In this document: positions 22,891 to 36,000 of the stretch, piece after piece
How the letters are laid out: the number at the start of each line of letters is the position of its first letter
How positions within the stretch are numbered: the first letter of the stretch is position 1
DNA from: Xestospongia muta
Taxonomy: Eukaryota; Porifera; Demospongiae; Haplosclerida; Petrosiidae
Reading direction: 5' to 3'
Assembly: GCA_963693285.1 (NCBI GenBank)
Contig: OY848918.1
Coordinates: 310,001-374,000, forward strand
DNA length: 64,000 nt
Program-made: the position numbers and the translations under genes
The notes under the pieces: generated by a model
Told to the model about the DNA's origin: nothing
What the model saw: only the letters and a program-made list of their open reading frames with translations
Database searches by the model: none

Positions 22891-23348
22891 AGTCACAAAA
22901 GGTAGAGAGAGAGAGAGAAAGAGAGAAAAGGTTCCAATTTGATTACTTTGTATTTAGACAATACAAGATTTACAAGAAGAATTACATAACTAACCAATCT
23001 ATAAACCACACCCACCCAACAAAGTCAGTCATAGTTATGTAATTATCACATCATTATCGACAAATTAAACAGGAGCTATCCTCACAACTACAACATCTAG
23101 AACAACAAAGTATTTTAAAAGACACACACCTGACTGACCACAGACAATGGGAGACTTAAAAGTGACAAAGTAAAGTTAGATAAAGAAAACTCTAAACTTA
23201 GAACTTCACTTAAAGGTAACTGTTATTTCTCTATAATTATATATGTAATGGAGGTTTCTGGTAGGGAGTCAGAGTGAGGCTAAACTATTCCAGTACTTAC
23301 CTCAGGAGGGCCATGTCTTAAAGAAGAAACTATTTAAAAAGAGCAGTC

Positions 23349-24510
23349 ATGTCTATAGACTATTATACAAAGATTGTAAAAATTAGAGAAGGGACTTATG
23401 GTATCATTTACAAGGTAAGACTTCAGTCACACTATATCTCTTACTTGTTATAAAGGCTAGTTATAAAGTCACTGGTAAGTTTGTGGTCTTGAAGATAATA
23501 TGTCTTGAGAGTGAGGAAGAAGGTGTGCCCAGTATTAGCTATTAGAGAGATATCGATATTGAAGGAAGTTAACATCCTAATGTTGTGGCATAAGTGAGAG
23601 TGTGTGTGTGTATTGTGAAGTAAGCAGAATGACATTTATACGTTGATAGAATGGTTGGAAATAATCTCAACTATCTCTCTCTCTCTCTCTCTCTTTCTCA
23701 TACAGACTCAAGGAAATAATCCATCAAGATTCTATGTTCTATCTTATTTTTGAATTCATAAGTATGGACTTAAAGAAATATCTTGATACTATTCCAACTG
23801 GACAGTATATTGATCCAGTATTGTTAAAGGTAGTAATAGATAGATACATAATTTGATAGATGGATACATGGATTGACAAATGGATACATGAAATAATATT
23901 TAATGTAAGGTAGTCTGTTAATGAAGCTATTGTTGTATTGAGTATGGATTGTGTTAGACTTATGATGTGTTTTGTCTTGTCTTCTTAGATGTAAAGTACA
24001 TATTACATCTAAAATTACATCTAAAATATATCTTGTCTGATATATTTTATCTTAGGATGAAAATTATCTTGAGATATCTCATTTTAGGACATATTTTTAG
24101 TAGGACAAGATTACTAAGGTACAGTTTTCTGTCATTGTCGATTTATTATTCATTGTGACTTAAAAAACAAAACCTGTTAATTGAAGACAAAAGTGCTATT
24201 AAATTTGCTGATTTTGGACTTGGACGAGCCTTTGGTATACCAGTCTGTGCACATACCCATGACGTATTACTCTCTCTCTCTCTCTCACTGACCCCTTTTT
24301 AAATTACACAGGTAGTAACACTGTGGTACATGGCGCCTGAAGTCTTACTTGGTTCAGCACGATATTCTTGTCCCATTGATGTGTGGAATATAGCTTGTAT
24401 ATTTGATTAAATGTCTAATAAAAAACCTTTGTTTCAAGGAGACTCTGAAATTGATCAACTCTTCAGAATTTTCAGGTTTATCAAACAGGTTTTATAAACT
24501 AGATTAACTA
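23349..24510 (+). pseudogene. CDK1-like kinase pseudogene, copy A (5' part)
   Basis: Starts MSIDYYTKIVKIREGTYGII, close to the CDK1 N-terminus, followed by [49 protein letters not shown] sequence in a shifted frame, and [20 protein letters not shown]. Damage is plain: an extra base after GVPS gives a stop where CDKs have TAIREIS; the catalytic HRD reads HCD with a frameshift (24158-24190); a stop falls after IACIFD. It ends at 24510, where the 7.8 kb transposon begins. Confidence 0.75.
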
Positions 24511-24834
24511 CACTGTAAAAATAGTTTTGTCATTTCAACAAATTTTGTTGCAGTGACAATTTGTCAAAATTAGAACAAACTGTCACTTTAACTATTATTT
24601 CTTTAATTAACAACATGTATTATAAAATAACAAATTAATTTTTGAAACAACATACTCTTTCCATAAATGAATTTACATTTGTTAAAACAAAAATGTAACT
24701 CAACACTTAATCAAAACCAATAAATATGATATATAAACATACTCATTGCTGAATAAATAAAGGTACTTACAATATAATGTACAAAAACTAAAATGAAAGT
24801 GTTATATATATATATAAGGTAAAAAGGCTAAGCA

Positions 24835-25567
24835 TTAATATACATGTAATAATATATATACTTGTTGAGAGGAAGAAGTGTGTCCAATCGTAGGAGGATG
24901 TCCATCTAATTCTTTAATTAGCATTAATTTCTTTTGGCAAGTTCGACCCACTACATAGCTATGATAGTGTGAATAGATTCCTTCATTAATATACATTGTT
25001 AGAGCCACAAAAACTATCCCTTTTACAGATAACAATTCCTCAATCATGCCAAACTTTGGTAAGTCATCATCTTGATATCCCACTACCACAAATGAAAAAG
25101 GACGGTATGTAATACCATATATTTTAATCCATGCTGGTCTATAAGGAAGACAAAATAAACATTGGAGAAACAAAAGATAATTAATTCAAATCCTCAATAT
25201 AAACTATATTTACCTATAAACATAGTCAGTATCCAAAATATTTGATATGAATTGCGTAATACTTGTCTTGTACTCAGTTGATAGTGAGGAAAACAATGTT
25301 GAATCTTTAGCTATAAAAATATATAAACAAAGAACATCATAAACATATTTGTTATGGTATTATTAGTATCATTCATTCATCCATGCAATCATGAATGAAT
25401 AACAAGAAAGGAAAGTACATGTGAACTGACTCCTTCAAGATTAATTAAAATGCAAGATAGAGCTCTCCAAAGTTATGTTATTGTATTTAGGTTAATAACT
25501 TTATTAACTTATAAATATTAACATAGCAGTGTGGGTAAGAGCTACATGTAATCATTATCAATACATT

Positions 25568-25599
<32 letters not shown>

Positions 25600-28500
25600 T
25601 GTATGTATGTATGTATCTATCCATTCATCCATCCATCCATCCATCCATCCATCTATTTATAATATTTATATATTTATGTTGTACTTTTTATTATGTCATT
25701 TAAAAGTCATGAATTTACTCTTAAGCCTATCGGAGATATTTTCTTAGAAGTTCGCATTTTCCTTTACTGTTGCATTACAAAGTCATATGCCAATTACAAT
25801 GCATGCTAGTCCAAATATAATAACACAACTCCAACAACTAGCATTTAAATCATTTGTGTGAGAGTTCCATACTCTATTTACGATAATGAATGCACCATAT
25901 GTATGCATATAGTTATGTATTCATAATGCAAACTTGAACAGAAACTCACAACATACATCATCATGTTACACATACCCGGTCCACTTTTGAGTTCCTTGCC
26001 AAAGAAGTCCCTTTCATTGGAATAAGCACACATAAGTCGTTGATGACGTTTGGCAACTGATAAGGCAATATTCTTAAAATTCCCAATTGAAGCAGCTCGC
26101 TTGATATAACAGTTTTTAGCCTCCATACGAATACACCATGAAGTACTCAGAGGTCCAAATCTATAGCAAAATGTTACAAACATTCAGTGGAATTATTACA
26201 GTGCAAAAGTGATAATTAACACCAGGAGTACTTGAGGATGTGTATTGTATAGTTAAAACCACAATAATCAATATATGACCATATATGGTATCATAAGTAT
26301 TTGTTATAACATTAACACCAACAGTTACTTACAATTAGCTATGTGGTCATTATTACTGTTAACATAACAAACTCACTTTAAGATCTGAGTAGGAAAGTGA
26401 GTCATGTAGTGCATTTTAGGTATAACTGATGAACCAGGATAACAACGCTTGAACATAACATGATGGTCTTCAATCAAGGCACTCAAGTAGTTAACTAAAC
26501 CAACAGACAATACACGTGCAGTACAAATTTCTAAAATGTCTAGCAGCATTAGATAGCAATCCCACAGCTGATTATTTGTTGGAACTTTATTACCAATGAT
26601 CAATGGCAAGTACCTTGCCAATGTCCACATTTGAGCAGCTACGTAAGTAAATAAATTAAAACTTGCAATAATATTTCTAATTGCACACAAACCGGAATGT
26701 TGAAATTTTGATTTATTCCCTGCTTTCAAATGTTCTGCTTTTATTGGTGGTGGCTTTTCAGAAATCTCTTCTGGACTGTATGGAAAACATAGTATCCTGT
26801 CATTTAGAACACTGAGGGTGAAGTAATGTTCATTATTTATAAATTGTCCCAGCATTAGCTTCATCTCATAGGTATGACACCTTCAAGCATCACATGCATA
26901 ATGTCTTGAGGTAGTTGAAAGTTTGCAACATGAAAATATTTAAGGTCATTTAAAGGGCTTCTAAAATTAACACCGTAAGTTACCGAATCTTGCTCAGCCA
27001 AAGGCCCACTTAACAGTGAGCAATGATAATCATATGATTGTGGTGTTCTGAGGATGAAATCCTTTTCTCTAAACTGCATAAGAAAATAGATAAATCTGTA
27101 AGACACTTTATTATAAGTATTAGTACATAGACATCAAAATTATCATAGAAACAGGATGTTGATAGAAAACTTAAAAATTCTAGTACTAGCAATTGTTTAA
27201 GAATGTTTAATGACAGAATAATATAAATATAAGCAAATTTATGTTGTAAAAATATTTTAGGTCAAATATTCATGTTTAACAATAATAAGTGAGGTTCAAG
27301 CATTGAAATAAAACTCATTTTAATACTTACATTTTCGGACATAGACTCTTTAGTTGCTAAACACATTCGACATTTACGCAAAGAGAAGCTAACACCAACT
27401 TTAAAACCTCCAATTTCATGAGCAGCTAGTGTATCAGCTAGCATCGTGACCACTGTTCCTCTCACAAGTACAGGTTGACCATGAATGCTCATATTTACAC
27501 CCTGTTTGTATAAAGATATCATATACTTTAATCATGATAATCACTGTACAAAGTTGACTTACATCTGCTAGTTTATTTGCATCTGTAATAAAAGGTTTTA
27601 ATACCTTTTCAAATCCATATTCAGCTAGATTATGACTTGTAACAACAGCAATTAGCTGTATTGTCTTTAATGAAGAACGAAGTTTTGGATGTAAGTTACC
27701 AAGAGTGTGGTAAAATAGAGCTAAATTAAATAAAGCCATATAGGTATTACAATTTGCTGATATGAATGCCACATGTTTAACTATGTATCTTAATAAACAT
27801 CTTAAAGAAAATCCTCTTACAATATATGTGCAGTGTACACTACTGTATATGCATCAAATATACCTAATTTGTGAGTTCCACGAGCATGGCCAAGAGGATT
27901 GCAGACTTCGAGTTCATCATAATATGTTATAAGCTGTAAAGCTAAAGGATCATTACTGAACAGTGGGTGTTCTCTGAAGTAAGCACCATCACAGATATCA
28001 CCAATTTTGTCATCTGTTCGTACATGAGTGTTTGTTACCTATTAGATGTAAAATAAAGTGTGTTTAGAGCCATAATATAATAATTATTACAAAAATACGA
28101 ACTGGATGTTAAACAGACTTAAATTTCAAAATTGCCTGTTAATTTTATACTTGAGTGCAGCATTTTTTAGACATTTCACATCATAAACACAAGCAATTTG
28201 TACATATTACCTCCGTGTAGATCTCTTTGTTTTGTAAAATACTCTGCAGGTTCTCAATGAGAGGAATGTATTGGAAAGTATCCTTTTGCTCAACAAGCAG
28301 CCTCCTGTGCCCACACCTTCTATATTTATACGATGTTCCTAGTTCAATTGTCACAGGATCCTATATTAAACATTAATGATATAAAGCATGCATACATAAT
28401 TATTATTTAAAACTCTTACAACAAGTCCCAAATATTCACGGTAAAATTTATTTTGTTGGTACTCTGTTGCCAGTCCATCAAGTGGGCTTGTAAAAGATTC

Positions 28501-29055
28501 AAAACACCTATCAATATCACCCATTGTTGTGATTTCATTTTCTTGAAATACTTCTTCAACAGAATATTTCAATTTTTTGCAAACGTGACCCACAAGCTCA
28601 TTGACAGAAGCAACAGTAAAATCTATAGCTGATTGAGAAAGGTGATGTTGCTCCTTTAGAATGAGCAAAAACTGAGCTGCTACATTAGTAACACCAGTAA
28701 ATGTTGGTGATAGCATGGAGGTTTCATTATCTAAAGAAAGGGGATGGTCATCATATCCTACTATACTGTTTCCATGAGTTAAAGCACCACTGTCACCTTG
28801 GCCTACATCCATCATACCAGCAGTGTGAGTTGGATCAACACTGTTTAGTAAACTCTGCCAATTATGATGCTTTCGATTCACATGACTGAGAAAAGAAGAG
28901 TATTTTGATCCAGATTGGAAAAAATGAGCACATCCACCCATGGAGCAGGTGTAGTTGAAATCAGCTTCAGACGAATGAGCCTCGAAAAGATGTTTGACAA
29001 GTTGTGATTTCAGGCCGCAACGAAAGCTACAGTAGTCACAAAGACTTGCATTCAT
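24835..29055 (-). CDS. Transposase of the 7.8 kb element (C2H2 fingers + CACTA/Tnp2-like core)
   Basis: Start at 29055 (MNASLCDYCSFRCGLKSQLV): two C2H2-like fingers (C-x2-C...H-x4-H near residues 6-27; CSMGGCAHFF...HVNRKH). Following exons: 28213-28362 (DPVTIELGTSYKYR), ~27850-28040 (CDGAYFREHPLF, YYDELEVCNPLGHARGTHKL), 27560-27735 (FYHTLGNLHPKLRSSLKTIQ), ~27330-27500 (ADTLAAHEIGGF, CRMC), ~26861-27080 (LPQDIMHVMLEGVIP), 26373-26864 (WTLARYLPLIIGN, IPKMHYMTHFP), ~25970-26160 (FGPLSTSWCIRMEAKNCYIK), ~25215-25315 and 24835-25140 (WIKIYGITYRPFSFVVVG). Candidate acidic catalytic residues lie in YYDELE, DIMH and RMEAK; which are catalytic is not settled here. No internal stop noticed, so it looks complete. 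Confidence 0.78.
25568..25655. repeat. Compound microsatellite (ATGT)n-(CATC)n
   Basis: About 12 ATGT units then about 9 CATC units, inside an intron of the transposase gene. Confidence 0.9.
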
Positions 29056-29219
29056 TTTAGAATTTAACTAAAATTAATACTGGGGGAATTGTTCCGGCCT
29101 AAGAGACCTTATAAAAGATCACGGGATAACGGACAGACTTCCAGTTCTTTACGCTAAGCTTACAGATAGCACTGATATCTCTTGAGTGTATAGAATTATA
29201 TACTTTAGTTGACTACGAC
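29056..29219. promoter_or_regulatory. Divergent promoter of the transposon's two genes
   Basis: Only 164 bp separate the start codons of the transposase (minus) and the SAM gene (plus). Both are therefore likely driven from here. No TATA box stands out. Confidence 0.6.
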
Positions 29220-31975
29220 ATGGCAAGGAATAAATCTATGCCATTAGAATGTATGACAATAGACGAAATCTGTGACTGGCTCGAAGAAAAAGGTTTTTCT
29301 TTAGATATTCAGGAGTTCTTTAGAGGTACAATGTCTATGTAAATGTTATGTACTAACGTCCCTTGCTTCTTTTCGTAGAGCAAGAAATGGACGGTGAGGC
29401 CATTACAGTTGCTCTTGGTAGCTGTTCTGGACCAGATTGTTTGAAGGAAGTGATTCCTAAGGTTGGAACTAGGCTCAAGGTGTACAGCGCTTTGAAGACT
29501 CTTTGTGAACAGTCTTATGATCGATATCAGGTGTGTGTTACAAGGACTGTATGCATGGTCATACATGTATATTGCATTTATAGAGGAAAGCGTCAGTGGA
29601 AATGTCTCCAACACCAATTAGTGCAAGTCCAGTAAGTCCTGAGTCTTCTAGTATACTTTCGTGGAAAAAGGTAAGTACACTTATTTATTAGTATACAAAC
29701 TAACATGAGTTTACAGGCTACATCAGACGAACATGTCCATTTAACTTCTCATGAAGTCAAGTCTAAGTTGAAAAAAGTGAGTGACTACAATAATAATTAT
29801 TGTTCATAATATCATATGAATATTGTTTATATTATTGTAACAACTAAGTCTACAAACTATAAGAGTATATTGTCTCAATAAATGCATCTTAGCTCTGTGA
29901 GTCAATGTACGTATAGTACAGTGATGTCTAATTTTGATTGTTCCTCAAATCTACATGAACAGAGAAGACAAAAATCATACTAGAGATTTGTAGTATTTTA
30001 AATATACTATACATTTAAATCTAGAAATACCTCTAGTTTCTATATAAAATAATCAACAAATATATGTGATTGATCTCAATGACTTGGAGTGTAAAAGTAT
30101 TGTCATTATTTTATTCTGCATTTACAAGACAAAATTTTGTATAATAGGCATTATATATATATAGTACTTTCTATACATGTGGATGAACATTTTTATTATT
30201 GTTTTATTTTAAGGTGGTTAATGTACCAGATCCATTTCCCATACCTGTATTTCGTCAGAGCACCGAAAAAAATCTTAGAAACAAACAACTCCTCGACACG
30301 GACCGAAAATATATTTGTCAAACGCTAGCTACGATGCTAATGACATACGACCAGCGTCCATCACTTAGTACTTGTCTCATTGTAGCCAGATCACTTGTAG
30401 CAAGATACAAATTCCTTCAAGATGATGATGGGACTACAGAGGTAATGTTTTATTTATTGTTATTTAAATGAATTTTTAATATCATTCTAATTGTATACAC
30501 AGTAAAATAAATCTCTTTATTCCATATATTGACACTTGCAGAACTCATGGAAATATTTCATCTATAATCGTACCCAAAATTTAAATAGAGCTGGGGCCAA
30601 TGAGGATCAGCCTAGCCCTTCAAAAAAGAGAAAAACTATCAATATAGAAAGGCATGTATATCCCCCACTTCCTCCTTCATCTGAAGATAATGAATCTCTC
30701 ACACGAAACAAGAAGCTTCTAATAGATGAAATAGCTAAACCAAAACCAAATGTCCAAATATTAAAAGATCTTATGTCCCGAACATATGAGAAGCGTACTG
30801 AGTGGATTCGATCTGAATGCCCACCATTAAGTACAATATTAAAAGAATATCCACTATTAAAAAAAAGTTCTTTTGTGAGTTTTTTGTATGTGTGAATTAT
30901 AACTACATGTAAATCCATATAACTAGGTTGGCCAAGAGTTTGCACTGATAGTGCAGCAAGAAAATGTCAGGGATGACTTTGAAGAGTCCTTTCTGAAGTG
31001 GATTCCTTCAATTGTACTATATTGTAAAAACACTCAAGTGAAAAACACTGCCCTAAAAGTAGTTATATCAGGCTATAGTGATGATGCTTCTACAGGTAAA
31101 CATAGATAAAGTATACAACAGTAGTGATTTTTCCTTCTGTCTGCGTATTTCCATAGATGAGTCTGCCTTAGTATCACTAAGGTGTTTGGGTCTTTTGCTG
31201 ATTGGCACAAAAGCTAAGAAGTGTGATGGAGATATTCCATTTCTTGTCAAGTTTGTGCAGGTATGAACTTGTCATCTAATCAGTATACATACTGGTTTTA
31301 GTTATCTAAACAGTTTTTATAGGAGGGACTATTTATGTTTTTATAGTTGTGTGAACAGTATTTTAGTGACATGTGTCAACCAACCTTCTTTACCACTAAT
31401 ACTTTAATTTAGTTATGAATATTACTTCACAGCATTCTTCAAAGACATGATGTTGTTGTTGTTTTGAAATAGCCATTCTTAAACCTACTATTAACAATTA
31501 ACACCATTTTATTGAAACAGTTTGTAGCAAAAGAAATAATATCTTATTATGTTTTGATGATTTCTTTACTGCATACACTTTTGGTGAAGTGCCTTTATTT
31601 TTATTTTCATTGACACAGGATGGGACTCCCCCAGTTGAGGCAACAGATCAAGCCAACAATCAACCACACATTGTGGTATTTACAGATGACGATGTCGTAG
31701 ATGATCCAATGAACCAGTACTTTATAGCAGTGGAGCAAACTCTATTAATGCAGTGCAGCAACGCCATTTCAGCAATCTTCTTCTTGTTGGCCGCTCACTA
31801 TATTTTTAATATGGCATACCATCCTAAGACAAATGATATCCTAACATTCCTCCAGCATAAAGTGGCAAAGCTACCACTACAAGTAGACCACAAGTGGGGC
31901 ACAGTAGCTGGTACCCATATTACTGGATTGGATCGCCAATACAAATCTTTCATCACAGAGGAGATGGACATTTGA
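29220..31975 (+). CDS. SAM-domain protein carried by the transposon (SAMD3-like)
   Basis: Exons: 29220-29325, 29379-29530 (together a SAM domain: TIDEICDWLEEKGFSLDIQE, then DGEAITVALGSC and LKVYSAL), 29584-29670 (RKASVEMSPTPIS linker), ~29718-29776, 30214-30440 (VPDPFPIPVFRQSTEKNLRN, TLATMLMTYDQRPS), 30541-30873 (Ser/Lys linker SPSKKRKTI, possible nuclear signal; YEKRTEWIRSECPPLSTIL), ~30928-31095, ~31158-31260, 31619-31975. The layout is like SAMD3-type proteins that accompany transposons in fish and invertebrates. A role as accessory factor (DNA binding, polymerisation through SAM, or transposase regulation) is inference. No stop inside the joined frames. Confidence 0.7.
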
Positions 31976-32336
31976 CCTAGAATCCTGCTGTTCTATTGAC
32001 TATTTGTTTCACTCTGATATGATTTTGACAATTTCTTTGTTATAAATAAGTTGTAAAAAATACTTATGACAAAAATCAATATGACAATTTAAAAGGCAAC
32101 TTGTTGTCTAAACAATAATAGCATGCTAAATAAACAACAATGAAATACAAACTGTGATCGCATAGGTTCAGTTAACAAGTTGCAACATTTGTTTTACAAC
32201 ATACTCACTTGTCATTTTAACACAACATCTGTCATTGTAATTCTTCTGTTATATCAACAAATAATGGAGCTGTTGTTTGAAGCTCATTACCCACACAAAC
32301 AAAGTTTGTTAAAATAACAATATTTTATTTACAGTG

Positions 32337-32848
32337 TAGTAACACTGTGGTACAGGGCCCCTGAAGTCTTACTTGGTTCATCACGATATTCTTGTCCCAT
32401 TGATGTGTGGAGTATAGCTTGTATATTTGATGAAATGTCCAATAAAAAAAACTTTGTTTCAAGAAGACTCTGAAATTCATCAATCTTTCCAAATTTTCAG
32501 GTTTATCAAACAGGTTTATAAACTGGTTTAACTAGTTCCACTGTAGGATTTTGGGCACACCTAATGATACAACATGACCTAATGTAACAGAACTGCCAAA
32601 CTTTAACCAAATTTCCCTAAATGGATTGGTAAGACAATAAAACAAGTTTGTCCTCAACTTGATGCAGCAGGCTATGACCTATTAATGGTAAGTTATTGTT
32701 GAGTGATCCTTTTAATTCTAGTTGTATTTAATATCAGGAAATGTTGGTTTATAATCCTGGGAAGAGAATGTCAGCAAAGACTGCTATACAACATCCTTAT
32801 TTCAGTGATTTAGACAAGTCAGGTCTACCTGATACAGTGCAGTCTTAA
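32337..32848 (+). pseudogene. CDK1-like kinase pseudogene, copy A (3' part)
   Basis: Begins [18 protein letters not shown] sequence directly after the transposon, has stops and frameshifts through the middle, and ends with an intact last exon ([25 protein letters not shown] ... TVQS-stop). Bases 32337-32534 are a second, ~90% identical copy of 24313-24510. They resemble copy B (60475-) more than the left flank, so the two flanks of the transposon come from different kinase copies. Confidence 0.75.
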
Positions 32849-33051
32849 GATGTTATACAGTACTAGTTTATGTCTCATTAACTGTATACTGTATTAACAC
32901 ACACTAATACATGTGAATGGAATAAGTTCTAATAAATAAAATGACTTGTATATTCTAAGATTACTTGTTTTATGATGGAACTTGTAAGTAGTGAGTTGTC
33001 CTCAATTAAAATAAGTGAGAGGTTGTTATTAAGGGCGTGTCTGTAGAAAAG
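32849..33051. promoter_or_regulatory. Short spacer before the kelch-kinase gene
   Basis: About 200 bp between the CDK-like copy and the kelch start; conserved in the second copy (60984-61190). It contains an AATAAA at ~32935. Probably a 3' UTR plus compact promoter. Confidence 0.4.
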
Positions 33052-36000
33052 ATGGCTACATCTAGATCAGGTTTGACTACATTATTATAATAGTTATCTA
33101 TTGTTATGTGTGTGTGTGTGTCATGTTCTACAGATTATTATGTACCTAGAAAGAGGTACTTTCACTCCACACATATATTGGGTGACTACCTCTACATGTG
33201 GGGTGGTGATATAGATGGTCTCCCTAGTGTACATGATAATGAAGTCAAACGGAGGATGACCTCTGTTATTGAGTTATTTCACTTACCAACTGGTAGGTGG
33301 AAACAACAACCTACCAATGGAAAACCTCCACTGGGTGTCTATAATTATGCATCAACTGTTATCAGTAACAGGATCTACTACTTTGGAGGCGATTGTAATC
33401 ATGACCAGTGTCGTCATAATAGTGTCAACTCATTAATAACAGATTCACTTACATGGAATGAACTGTTCCCAACTAATCCAAGTATTGGTCCAATGATGAA
33501 GTCACGCTGTGGGATAATATCTCTTACATTCAATAAAGTGGCTTATCTACTGGTAGTTGGTGGATATGGTACACGTCCCACCTCTCCACAACCTGGTGCT
33601 CAGTATAGTAGTGGTGGTAATAATACTAGTACTAATGAACACCACTACTATCAGTTATCCAGTGGTAAGTAGATCAATATTTCATGTTATCAATACATTA
33701 TACATCAAATACAATTTTATAACTGTTTGTATTTCAGGTCAGTGGATAATACCAGAAATTAGTGGAGAACGCCCACCTCCTTGTAATAGCTTCACTCTTA
33801 CATCACTACCAAATAACAGAGCTCTATTATTTGGTGGTCTTACTCTTAATGGTCCTGATAACACTGTGTATATTGCTCAGTGTACAAATACTGCAGTGGT
33901 GAGTACAATATGTACTAAGTTAAAGTATTTAGTTACTCTATAATATTGTGGAGTAATCAAGTTTAAAGTTTGAGAATGTTGAATGAACTAAATTTAGAGT
34001 ATAGTGTCTTTATATTATTTTTAGGAACTGTTTTATTAATGAACAAGTGATTCACTGTGTGTTAATATTTCTTTAGTCAACTTAGAGGTTATAGTGATAA
34101 GTGAAACATTCCTATAGTCATCTATAGTGATACCATATTTCCTTGACTAAATGTCACTCTTGAATAGTAGCCTCCCTTTTTGTTTATCAATGAAATTGAT
34201 GATGACCTTGAATAAATGCTGCAATGTTTGCTGAACAAAATTGTCTATTACTAAGTTGTTCTTAAACAATTGAGTTGACAAGGAGGTAATATTTACTTAA
34301 AACTCCTGTCAAAGCTTGATCTATCATTTACTAACTGATATACAAAGTTTAAAGCTATTGTTTATCAGGAATGTTCATAATCACTTCTAACTCTAGAAAC
34401 TTTAATGATTGACAATTATATTTAAATGCTGTCCTTGATTAGACAATGTCCTCAAATAGTAAATTTCCCTGTTGTTGATGAATATTGAAATAGATATCCC
34501 AGGTCTTATTGAAGGAAATATGGTAACTAAATTAAAATCCACATAAAGTACAAAATGAGCAATATTCTTAAACATTTCCCAGTATACAGTATTAATTACT
34601 GCTATGTTAATTGTATAATATGTTAACTTAAGTATTATCTACCCAGCACTGGGAGAAGATAAGTGAACCACTTCCCAAATCAGTGAATTGGCCTCAGAGG
34701 AGATTCAGTCATGCTACCACTATTATCAGTGACCTACATGTGATGATGGTATGTGGATATTCTGTTCTCAATATTATTGCTGACAGCTGGTTATTTAACA
34801 TTTATACAAAAACATGGACAAAGGTTAGTTACTAGTTATCATGTGATCTAACTCTAACACAAAGTGAGTTAATGTCTATGATCTACAGTATGAAGGGACA
34901 TAATAAAGTGTGACTATTTGAACTTTGATCTCTGAAAATAACCCTCATCTATAGAAAATTTATAATTAATAATAGTTATTGTTTTTTATGACTTGGTTTT
35001 ATAAGTGTAGTCCTGACACTATAGTATGTTAACATTTATGATAGTATAGTCTTTTGATATATCTGATTTGTTTATAGTTGTAATTCAGTTATTAAAGACT
35101 GTACATAAGTACTTATGTTCATGTTTTAAAGTCTTGTAACATGTCAACTCTACCAGTTGATACAAAGTTATAGTCTGTTACTAGAGTACATGTATCCACT
35201 GATGTTACATGTATAATGACTAGTTTTGTAGTAATATCATAACATCATTATTATAATGTCATATAGTACACTATATTCCATCTTATAGCTCACTATACCA
35301 GAGTCAGTGACTAAAAGAGATAGCCACTCCCTCTCAGTATGGAATGTGTCACCTACCACTGTATGGGTAGTACAATTTGGAGGAAGAACAAGTCTATTTA
35401 AGGGATTTGAACTCAATGATACTACAGTGATCGAACTTAGTAAGTACTGTCTATTGATGATAGTATTTGTTATATAGTACACACACACATTATCAGTATT
35501 ATCACAGTATGATATAGGAGTGTTGACACACTAACTGTTTGTATTACAAAGTAGTCTCATAACTCAATACTATTGTAACATACTATATCTCTCACTGTAG
35601 TATGTAATAACGACCAATGGTCTCTAGAAGATGTAATAACTAACCTGAGGTCAACTGAAGAATATCAACTTAAGCTACGACAGAAGAGACAAGAAACATC
35701 TGTACAACCTTTTGTGAGACATGGACAACCTCAACTTACTGTTCAATCTCCTACATGTCTTCAACCTTCTGTTTCATCACGTCTAGAGTCACAAGAGAAA
35801 GACAGAGAAATCCAACGATTAACACGAATGTGTCACCTACCACTGTATGGGTAGTACAATTTCTCACAAAAGGTTGTACAGATGTTCATGTTTTAAAGTC
35901 TTGTAACATGTCAACTCTACCAGTTGATACAAAGTTATAGTCTGTTACTAGAGTACATGTATCCACTGATGTTACATGTATAATGACTAGTTTTGTAGTA

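Larger units (their letters stand above)
24511..32336. mobile_element. 7.8 kb DNA transposon, two divergent genes, CACTG-type TIRs
   Basis: Left end (plus strand) and right end (reverse complement) both begin CACTGTAAA and align over ~40 bp at roughly 80% (left 24511-24550; right 32297-32336). TA flanks both ends. Subterminal regions are rich in short TTGTCATTTYAACA / AACAA-TTGTT motifs. Inside: a transposase gene on the minus strand (24835-29055) and a SAM-domain gene on the plus strand (29220-31975) sharing a 164-bp divergent promoter. The CACTG ends and a conserved D-I-M-H block suggest a CACTA/EnSpm-like (Tnp2-related) element. A KDZ-type assignment is the alternative. I saw no stop inside the reading frames, so it may be autonomous. 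Confidence 0.8.

Noticed and set aside
24313..24510. 198-bp target-site duplication of the 7.8 kb transposon
   Set aside because: The two copies differ by ~10% and belong to different kinase lineages, so they are not one duplication made at insertion. Only the flanking TA could be a target duplication.
35237..35488. Minus-strand ORF found identically at 63457-63708 and similarly at 36004-36237
   Set aside because: Antisense of conserved kelch-gene exons and introns; its repetition follows from the segmental and tandem duplications.
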